From: Phlegmacium glaucopus
Lineage: Eukaryota > Basidiomycota > Agaricomycetes > Agaricales > Cortinariaceae
Length of the DNA stretch: 64,000 nt
NCBI GenBank assembly: GCA_015039465.1
Contig: MU130211.1
Coordinates: forward strand, 96,802-160,801
Direction: 5' to 3'
Under the pieces are notes generated by a model. It was not told the DNA's origin. It searched no databases and saw only the letters and a list, made by a program, of their open reading frames with translations. How positions within the stretch are numbered: position 1 is the stretch's first letter; the number at the start of each line of letters is the position of its first letter. Shown here piece after piece: positions 56,243 through 64,000 of this stretch. The translations under genes and the position numbers were made by a program.

Positions 56243-57174
56243 AGAGAAAAATAAATTTTTAGAGGCATGAGTGAGCCATAATATAACAGAATGTTGAAAT
56301 TCCAAGTGTGCACATGATTGTTCCAAACAATCACATGTAACAATGATAATATACACGTGACTGTTGGCAATGGCTCCAGCCCAAAAATTATCAAATGAAA
56401 TCTCTGTCCATAATTAAGTGCTTGTAATTTCAATTGGTAAAATAAGCATCACATAATATTCTCCAGTTATGTATTACAATGAGACTTATTGTTTCTTTTA
56501 TTCCGGCTGCAACTGTTTTTCCATCATCTCAGCCTTTCTCTCTACTCCATGTATTACATCTACAAATACAAGCTGAATATTATAGTGCATAGAATCATGG
56601 TAAGATCTCACCTCAATGACTAAGGGAGAATGACATGACAATTTTCATTACATATATCACAAAAATTGAGAAAGAAACTAAACACCAGAGGCATAGCCAC
56701 ATCATGCATTGTCATTAATCAGTTTGGTGACAGGATTTTGTTCAGTAATGTTGTTACTTGAGTTTCTTATGTAACGTAATTGATTGTGACTGTTCAGAAC
56801 AATCACGTGTATATTTGGTGCTTGAAAGTCCGGTCTTAACACTGCAAAAAATTGTTAATTGGATTGACTTGGACCAGTTAAAAGCCAAAAAAGACTGGTC
56901 TTGATGAACTAGTCTTTGTAGTTAAAGCAGGTATAAGCCTGTATAATTTACTATGAATGTAGCTCTGATTTGTCCCTTTACAACAAAAAATGAATAAAGA
57001 CTAGCTGAGAAATAAATAAAACTGTACATTTTACTAATATTGTTGTAGAAAATCCAAATATTGACAGAATTAAACATTCTTTCTCTAGTCTATCTGCCAG
57101 TAGTGTAATCATAGCAGTTTTTTCAGAATAACAGATTTTAATAAAGAATACAAAATACAATTAGAATCATCACC
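56243..57174. other. AT-rich stretch with two palindrome copies, no gene
   Basis: Degenerate copies of the 30-bp palindrome occur at about 56311-56338 and 56780-56811. No ORF over 75 codons and no coding similarity was seen. Confidence 0.45.
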
Positions 57175-57182
57175 GCTAGAAC

Positions 57183-57761
57183 TAGTGTTTGGAAGTCCGG
57201 TCCAGTCCGGTTTTTTGGTATTTTTGGACAGGACCGGGACTTCAACTGGTCCACTAAGCTTCTAGAAGGTCAAAAGACTGGACTGGTCCACATCGGTTTT
57301 TTGCAGTCCTGGACAAGTCCTGGTCCAAGACTGTCCAGGACCGGACTTTTGACAAATACAGGTCATATTTTCATATAACATCAAACTAATATGTAGATGT
57401 GATCTATACCTTTAGAATATGCCCAAGAACGTTAAATTCCGTTGGGAATTGACAATTTTATGATGATATTATTTGTTTTCTACTATTTTGTGTACATTTT
57501 TACTGTTTATTTTTGTCTCAACGAATATTTGACCAATAAATATGGTCTTTATGTCGTTCGAAAGGAAAAAATTAGGGCTACAAAACTACCAGTTCAGACC
57601 AGTCCTAGGATTGAAGACCGGTCTTTTTCCAGCCTTTGCTTCTCAAAAACCAAAAAACCAGACTGCTGGTCTGGTCTTTTGCAGTCTGGTCTGGTCTTTT
57701 GCAGTCTGGTCTGGTCTTTTGCAGTATTTTTCCAGTCCTGCAACTGGACTTCCAAACACTA
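57183..57761. mobile_element. hAT-like MITE family V (copy V1)
   Basis: Ends TAGTGTTTGGAAGTCC and GGACTTCCAAACACTA are inverted repeats. The flanks GCTAGAAC (57175-57182) and TCTAGAAC (57762-57769) agree at seven of eight positions, fitting an 8-bp hAT duplication. The interior is rich in GGTCCAGTCC words and has three tandem copies of a 20-bp unit (TCTGGTCTGGTCTTTTGCAG) at about 57666-57725. Confidence 0.85.
57666..57725. repeat. Tandem repeat, 20-bp unit, three copies
   Basis: Three adjacent near-identical units of TCTGGTCTGGTCTTTTGCAG within the V1 MITE. Confidence 0.85.
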
Positions 57762-58412
57762 TCTAGAACTCCGTGGGAAGTTGTTCTGAATAAAAAAGCT
57801 ATTTGGAGGTTTCTTACAATGTTTACTCCACTCAGAACAGTCAACATCATGATGCACATGATTGTTCTGAACAATCACATGCATGCTCATTAAATAATTA
57901 TTATTTATTCTTTGATCCAAAATCATCATGAAATTGGTAAGGAAAATTCATTTCCATTATTCCTTTTCTTTCCTCCACCAAGCTGCGCCTTTGGTTTTGG
58001 ATGAAATGGAGTGCTTGTACCTGATGACCTTGGGAACGCCAGTGGTGGAAAACAAGCATATTGGACTTTTGGATAAATCTGAGGTCATTGACAAACTCAT
58101 ATCTAAAAGTTTCATGTGTATAGTAGTCTAGACTAAGATAGTACAAAAATGTAATATGGCTGCAATTGGTGAAAATTTATTGGTTGCTACATGCAAAGGA
58201 TCTTGTTATGATTTGTTGCCAAAGCTGTCTCACAGGTAGAACAGATAAAATATTCTGAGCTCAGCTTTAGCTGATCCAAGCACAGCTAGGCCATCAACCA
58301 GAACACCATATACCACAGCTATGGTTACAGTAAGGAACAGATGAAGAATTTAACTGACTCTGTTATGTAATTAACTTGGGTATTTTTACAGTATATACTA
58401 AAATGAGCATAC

Positions 58413-59422
58413 ATACATGTGATTGTTCTGAACAATCACATGCATCATGATTATGTTAACCTGGTACCTGTTATGGTGCTGATACCATATGTAATTAACT
58501 CAGCACGCACGTGATTGTTCTAAACAATCACATGCATCATGATTATGTTAGCATGGTACTTTGCTATGGTTCTGATACCAGGAGCATCCAAGAAATATTC
58601 CATATAAAGTTTTGGTAGAACATTATAAACTTTACTTTGTGTCTATTCATTCATGATTAAGTGGCATCAATGCTTTAAAAGTACATATTTTATAGGCTTC
58701 AATGAGGCTCTTTGGGCCTGCACCATATTGGTTCATTGTATGGCATCTCAGAAACGTCTCAGAATATGAAAATGCTCAACTTTTGGGGGGTCCTGGCATT
58801 GCAACCACCAGGCATTATATTCCAGTGCTTGGTTTGGTTTTTTGCCTATATTTGGAAAGACCGAGACTGGGACTGGTCCTGGTTCAAAGTACTCAAAGAC
58901 CAGCTTTCTGTGGTTTTAGGTCCAGACCAGTTCATAACCAGTCCCAGACTGGTCTTTCAGTATTTTTTCTAAGTATTTCCCCCATCTGTTGCCCTGGACA
59001 AATCAATCAAAATGATACAGTATATGTGACCATGTGTGACTACTGACTGCCAACGGTCGCCTGCGGTCATTTATGGGCTATGTGAGACAATGTGTGACTG
59101 TTTTTAAGAGTTGTAGGCATAAACATTTCATTCTGAAGCTTTGAAAGCTGTTACACAGGGATACCTGTGTGTATTTTTATGGCCCAAAAGACTGATTGCA
59201 ACTGGTTTAAACTGGTGTTTGGTTGGTCTTCAAGTTTGCCACATAGAGATGGACTGAGGACCGCACCACAGTTGTGGTCTTTGAGCAGTCATGATATTTT
59301 CTGGTCCTGATCAGTTATAGTCCAGTCTGGTCTTAAGGTTTTTCCAGCCTTGGGACTATTGTATGCTTCCTTCTGGATCATGTGATCATGTGCATGTGAT
59401 TGTTCAGAACAATCACATGCAC
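58413..59422 (+). repeat. Left arm of a long inverted repeat
   Basis: From the palindrome at 59390-59422 outward to the palindrome at about 58413-58444 this arm is the reverse complement of 63543 to the window end. Shared blocks include GGGCCCAAAGAGCC/GGCTCTTTGGGCC, ACTTTAAAGCATTGATGCC-type words and ACCAAAACTTTATATGGAAT. The arm carries an extra V-type MITE at 58822-59357, which the right arm lacks. Similarity is high (I judge 85-90 percent by eye). Confidence 0.9.
58822..59357. mobile_element. hAT-like MITE family V (copy V2)
   Basis: A block from CCAGTGCTTGGTTTGG to CCAGCCTTGGGACT, with GGTCCTGGT/ACCAGTCC words like V1, interrupts the left arm. Imperfect 8-bp flanks (ATTATATT and ATTGTATG) surround it. 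The right arm (63600-63640) shows the uninterrupted sequence. Confidence 0.65.
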
Positions 59423-60099
59423 TCGTGGGACTGAGCTGACAGGATGACTAAGTGTACAGCCACAACAACTTCATTGTCACAAGTTGTTTCCACTGCTGAT
59501 ATTCTGGATACGCGCCCATTTTGGCTCAATGTGGAAGCAACCTGGGCCATGTGACATATCAACATCATTTTCTCACATGGTATCAGATTGGTGGGATCCT
59601 GGCGGCTATGGGAAAATTGGACTAATACCAGCCTGTTGTCAACCACAGTGGACATGACCTGAAGCATCAGTCTGATGCTAGCTCAAGTCCCAGCTCCAAC
59701 CTACAGTGGTGATCGCATAGAAGGGACCTTGGAAAATATCCTGGCTGTGGCAGATTTACTAGGTCACTACAAGATGGCTGAGTTAAGTTGGGGCATCCTT
59801 TTTATGCAGATTGATATGAGCTAGCGATGTGGATCATCCTCAGGTTTTGAGACAGGTCCTCACATGTAAACAATGATGCTGCATATGTTGTGGTCACGAT
59901 GTGAGGAGAGGTTGGGTTTCAGGTCAAATGCGCCTAGTAAAAATTGGTGACAGGATAAGCTATTGGACTTGCATGCCACATTTGCGCTGATAACGGGATT
60001 GTAATTAAAGATATGAATAGAATATGAAGAAAGGATGTGTTGAATGTCAGCTAAGTGAGTGTTGTTGTTGTTGTCATGTGATGGGTTTGCAACTAATGA

Positions 60100-61422
60100 T
60101 CAAGCTTCTGCAGCGGCAGCCTCGGAAAGGGAATCGTCAATGCCTTGCTGCCAGGGATTGAGTTCTTCAGGTGCGACCTTATCATGGGCCCCACTTCCAT
60201 AGATGCTCTTGTCTTTTTTGAGAAATGCCTTGATTGTGCTGAGAAGTTGAATTTAGAAAGTGTGACCAAGAAAAGAAAGGACAACACACTGTGCAACCAT
60301 CACTGCATCACCCTCAGCAATTTTCCTTATCATCTCCAAATGCAGATCAACCATATCCCAAAAGTCTGGCCCATTATCCTCACAGTAAACAGTACGCTAC
60401 AATCCACAGGGAGGCAGGCTGTTAGCACTGCAATTCAGAAAAAAAGAGTAAACGCCCACCAAGATTGCAATTTTTCCGCAAAGTGGAACAGTGACAGTGC
60501 ATTCGGTGTCCTTGACAAGTTTTGTTGCAAGTTCAAATATTTTGTCTTTGCATTAATTGCATTCCGGATCTAGAATGAGTTTGGTCCAGATAAAATATCT
60601 ATGGGATTATATGTAAGCTACAACACACTGTTTTCTTGATGCTTGAGCGAGTCTGAGTTAATGATTCCCCAATGACAACTTCAATCACAGTAGAGACATA
60701 GATGTCCAAGTCAAAGGTTGAGGGAATGTGCAGACCCTCCTGTAACATAAATGACTGAAACAGATGTTAGAAACCAATAAAATAAACTCAAAGGATCAAG
60801 GGACACATACCAGGACTCAATATTTTGGGATGCTACCTTTATAAGCACTAAGCTTTGACGACAAGAGGACAGCAACAACAACACTATCAATATTTGCCTG
60901 CACATGTGTCAAATGGTTCAGACTTGAGATACGCAATGTCATACCTTTAGTGCCGGTGTGACCTTATATAGCGGTGCCGCTGCAATGATCTTGTCAAGTT
61001 TGTTCTCGATAATGCACTGTTGGGAATAAATAAGAACATTTTGGGTAACGGGAGATGACTGGGTTGTTTGTTCATTAGACAAAGAACATGGGAAATAATG
61101 ACACATCTACCTTGATAAGCTCCTTGAGAGCCTCCTTTTGGTATGGGAATAAGCCCAACCTATCCGCAAGCCGTCGAGCAGCACGGTGTTCATTGGACCG
61201 CAGAGGCCCAGATGATGGAGTAATCCCATCTGCTTCTCTGTTGACTGAGGTGGTAGTACCAGGGTTAGGAGAGAATGATATCAGGCGGCTGCCTCCACCA
61301 AATGGATCATCATCCTCATTGTTGTCAACAGGAGAAACTTGCCTTATCATCTGGGTAAGTTCCTCTGCTGTGGTGAGAGGAGCTGACGACTCTTGGGGCC
61401 CAGGTGGAGATGGAGAAGACAT
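60100..61422 (-). CDS. Multi-exon gene inside the long inverted-repeat element, function unknown
   Basis: From ATG 61422 (MSSPSPPGPQESSAPL) the first exon runs to a GTAGAT donor at 61110 and ends ADRLGLFPYQKEALKELIK. Later exons read CIIENKLDKIIAAAPLYKVT (61016-60945), ANIDSVVVAVLLSSKLSAYK (60897-60837), IPSTFDLDIYVSTVIEVVIG (about 60740-60650), KIFELATKLVKDTECTV (about 60555), FWDMVDLHLEMIRKIAEGD (about 60350) and a tail ending SLSEAAAAEA with the stop at 60100. Most junctions have good GT-AG ends. One frame break (around 60735) and a TAA near 60565 (possibly CAA to TAA) suggest slight decay. It is mostly helical with no catalytic motif I recognise; similar proteins are, from memory, common in agaricomycetes. 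It diverges from the 61504-63066 gene. Confidence 0.6.
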
Positions 61423-61503
61423 TTGAAGAAGTCGAAACAGCTGAAAGGGAGTGGAAAGAAGGAATGAGAGAGAAATGGAGTTTGAACAAATTTAAACTGC
61501 ACG
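61423..61503. promoter_or_regulatory. Probable bidirectional promoter region
   Basis: The two genes of the inverted-repeat element are transcribed away from this short A/G-rich interval. No TATA box is evident. Inferred from gene orientation only. Confidence 0.3.
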
Positions 61504-63066
61504 GTGGCCACCACACCCTGGATCACAAGACCACTTCAAACCCAACACAAACTTTGGCTTGGGAAACCTCGCCATTCAACAAAACATGATAGGAAAGAGA
61601 GGACACAAAGCAGATCCATAGTAATAAAAAATAAACATCTGAAAGAAGCTGACAGAAGCTCAGTGATAGAAACGGGGCTGGATGGCAAAGTTTGTTGCCG
61701 CATTTGTCTTGAATTCAATAAACAAGATTACAAAGGGAAATGGGTCCTAAAAGCCAGTTTTTCAAGTCATGCTACCCACCCAATTCACCTTAAGGCAGTT
61801 GCAAATCAGAACACATTCTTGTTGTTTGGTATTAAGCTGCTGTCAACCTACTTACTGACAAGAGGGTCATTCAAGGATGATGTTGAGACAGCCGCAGCTA
61901 ACGTGCTCGACATTGCTGCTCTTAGTGATCCAACCAAAGTCATCCTGAAAATCAAATACCACCTCCTTGCTCACTTACACCAAGATATCATTTGTTTTGG
62001 GCCTATTCTCAGCAGTGCCACGGAGACCTTTGAGTGTTTCAACACTATTTTCTGGTTTTGCTCAATCCTGTCCAACCACCTATCTCCCAGTTGGCAGAGC
62101 AAGAAATGCTTAGACACTTTCTTTCTGGAGGAAGCTGGCGAGCTGTTACTGGAGGTGGTGAATGGAAGGTACCAGCACCATTGGTGACAAACTTCCTCAG
62201 CAATAACCCCTTTTTGGTGGCTTTGTTGGGCTATGGCGTCGACACTACCACTCTTCATAGGGTCTCTGGTACACCTCTGTGATTAATATCTAAGCCTCCC
62301 AAAGGATATTTAAGTGAATCTGCAGGAACTATCAAACTTGAGCTGCTGAAACACTCCAAAAATAGGACAAAAATTGTTTGCCTTTCATCCAGATTAACCG
62401 AGACTCTTGCCAGACAAGCTGTCAAAATCCCAGAGACGATGGAAAACCCTGAGGTACGATGGTACCATGGAAAAGTGTCCTATCCCAGGCCAAAGATGAG
62501 TGTGCAGTTGGGACATGGATCTTCACAAGATCTCCTGTCTCTTTGGTGAGATATCATTTATTTAACACTCAGTCAACACTTCTTTACACTTCCCAACTAG
62601 ACCGAACCCCCAGTGACAGGGAAGATACTAGAAATACTCCAGGATGAAGGCGGAACAATGTCTTATGTTGTGACTGATATTTTCCAAGTTTCTGTGATTT
62701 GATGTGAATATTTTGGAATCCCTGTTCTCTCGTGATGGTTAGATGAAATCACCTTGCTTGTAATACCAGCTGAGGTTGGTACATTCATGCGTCGACCAGC
62801 ATGACTGCCAGCAGGTCAAGTGTGTTGCTTCCGGCAAACGAGCCATCATCCAGGAGCGTGTTCAAAGTGAGGTTAGCAAACCCAATTCCTTCATTGAACA
62901 CAAACCCTTGGACCGCTCTCTAATCAATACACACACTTTCCACAATGCGCACTTGATTCGTGCTGCTCTCCCTCAAGATCTGACCATCCCTATTGCATAT
63001 TCAGAAGACCGTGTTGCACACCATGCTTCTATCGCTACCAAGCTGCGGGAGATTCTAGGTGACTAG
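61504..63066 (+). pseudogene. Transposase-like protein of a high-copy agaricomycete family, shortened and frameshifted
   Basis: A C2H2-type finger (CRICLEFNKQDYKGKW ... SSHATHPIH; about 61697-61785) is followed in the same frame by DDVETAAANVLDIAAL, KIKYHLLAHLHQDIICFGP and the signature ATETFECFNTIFWFCSILSN (about 62020-62085). After this the frame shifts: the other frame continues EMLRHFLSGGSWRAV and NPFLVALLGYG to 62282. A last exon (62776-63066) reads QHDCQQVKCVASGKRAIIQE and HTFHNAHLIRAALP. This order, FGP-ATE-FECFN-F-CS-LSNH, then LSGG-W, then a His/Cys tail, is what I recall from very common agaricomycete proteins of over 1000 residues, in which several hundred residues separate the finger from the FGP block. 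Here they are adjacent, suggesting an internal deletion. Probable transposase; superfamily unassigned. Confidence 0.62.
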
Positions 63067-63542
63067 CCCCACTTCAATATCCATTTATATTATTTATTAT
63101 AAGGCCAATCCCCGAGAAAATCTCTCTTTAGTCTGAATATTATGCTGATTGTACAGCTATTTGCGAAATGGTAGACATTTTGAAAAATTTCTTATGTGTA
63201 CCTTTGTTTCTATAAATATTCATATTTAGGCAGAATTGACCCACTTGATGTTAGAGGAGTCAAAATCGGTGGAGTGGCTGCGCTATTTAGTACAGGCTCC
63301 TTGTCACCAACAGGGTCAACAATCAATATATTGCGATGACATAGTGAATTTCACGCAAGGTGGGGGGAAAGTGGAGCAATGAGGATATTGAGGCGCGGTT
63401 TATACTATATCCGGTTGTTTACAGTAAACGAAGGGGCAGATAAGAAAATTTCCAAAACATCTACCATTTTGAAAATAGCTGTAAATGATTTTTGTTTATA
63501 TATAGGGAGTAAAAACAACTACAATCACAAATATCCCCACAA

Positions 63543-64000
63543 GTGCATGTGATTGTTCTGAACAATCACATGCACATGATTACATGATCCAGAAGTAGCA
63601 TGTGCCAATATTCATACAATATTATGCCTGGTGGTTGCAATGCCAGGAACCCCAAAAGTTGAGAATTTCATATTCCAAGAGGTTTCTGGGATGCCAGAGA
63701 ATGAACAAATGTGGTGCGGGCCCAAAGAGCCTCATTGAAGCCTATACAATATGTACTTTTAAAGCATTGATGCCACTTAATCATGACGTGAAGTAAAGTT
63801 TATAATGTTCTACCAAAACTTTATATGGAATATTTCTTGAAACTTCTGCAAGATATACCAACTTTTGGATGCTCCTGGTATCAGAACCGTAACAAGTACC
63901 ATGCTAACATAATCATGCTAACATAACCATGATGCATGTGATTGTTGAGAACAATCACGTGCATGTTAACATAATCATGATGCATGTGATTGTTCAGAAC
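63543..64000 (-). repeat. Right arm of the long inverted repeat (runs off the window)
   Basis: Reverse complement of the left arm, starting at the palindrome 63543-63575 and containing palindromes at 63933-63964 and 63981 onward (cut by the window end). It lacks the V2 MITE and has a small unique segment (AACTTCTGCAAGATATACC, about 63840). Confidence 0.9.

Larger units (their letters stand above)
56311..64000. repeat. Dispersed 30-bp palindrome, nine copies
   Basis: The half-site TGCATGTGATTGTTC is followed by one or two central bases and its reverse complement. Copies lie near 56311, 56780, 57853, 58413, 58507, 59390, 63543, 63933 and 63981 (last one incomplete). The copies at 59390 and 63543 are nearly perfect and bound the interior of the long inverted-repeat element. 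None was seen in the first 56 kb. Confidence 0.88.

Noticed and set aside
60145..60573. Plus-strand frame of 142 codons
   Set aside because: Antisense to exons of the minus-strand gene at 60100-61422, whose junctions and helical sequence are more convincing.

Overview
The window looks like nuclear DNA of a filamentous basidiomycete, probably an agaricomycete. Short GT-AG introns (about 37-170 bp) interrupt the genes. The two intact host-type genes have a basidiomycete look. Several decayed transposon proteins belong to families I recall as highly repeated in mushroom genomes: KDZ-associated cysteine clusters (CxC5/CxC6), a Tc1/mariner transposase with a companion protein, and the family with the ATE-FECFN-FR-CS-LSNH signature. 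There is no prokaryotic gene organisation, rRNA, CRISPR array or convincing tRNA. Species cannot be told from the sequence, and protein family names rest on memory of motifs because no search was run.

Layout. 1-23.2 kb is an AT-rich transposon graveyard. It holds decayed multi-exon coding on the minus strand, a Ty3/gypsy integrase relic, a hAT transposase relic, solo LTRs of two families (here called A and Y), a TIR element (Z), a 1.2 kb element (X), minisatellite/hairpin repeats (W) and one young-looking LTR element (19352-22673) with indistinguishable LTRs and no reverse transcriptase. 23.3-40.4 kb is a less AT-rich island with the only two convincingly intact host genes: a 1163-residue Ser/Pro-rich protein (+) and a GATA-type zinc-finger regulator (-). 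They are convergent and separated by about 6.2 kb without recognisable genes. 40.4-64 kb is again transposon territory: a 160-bp satellite split by an A-LTR, two X copies each split by a Y-LTR, a complete but inactivated Tc1/mariner element carrying a second gene (46129-48946), a KDZ-related locus (50.8-55.4 kb) split by a Z element, hAT-like MITEs, and a large inverted-repeat element (58.4 kb to the window end) whose interior holds two divergent genes and whose arms carry a 30-bp palindrome.

The transposons do not work together as a pathway; they are layers of insertions. Most insertions can be dated relative to each other because target-site duplications, and sometimes a related uninterrupted copy, are present in this same window. 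The stop codons found in transposon genes are mostly explained by C-to-T (or complementary G-to-A) changes such as CGA to TGA, pointing to methylation- or RIP-like decay. The strongest leads are the two-gene Tc1/mariner element and the palindrome-bounded long inverted-repeat element with its divergent gene pair.
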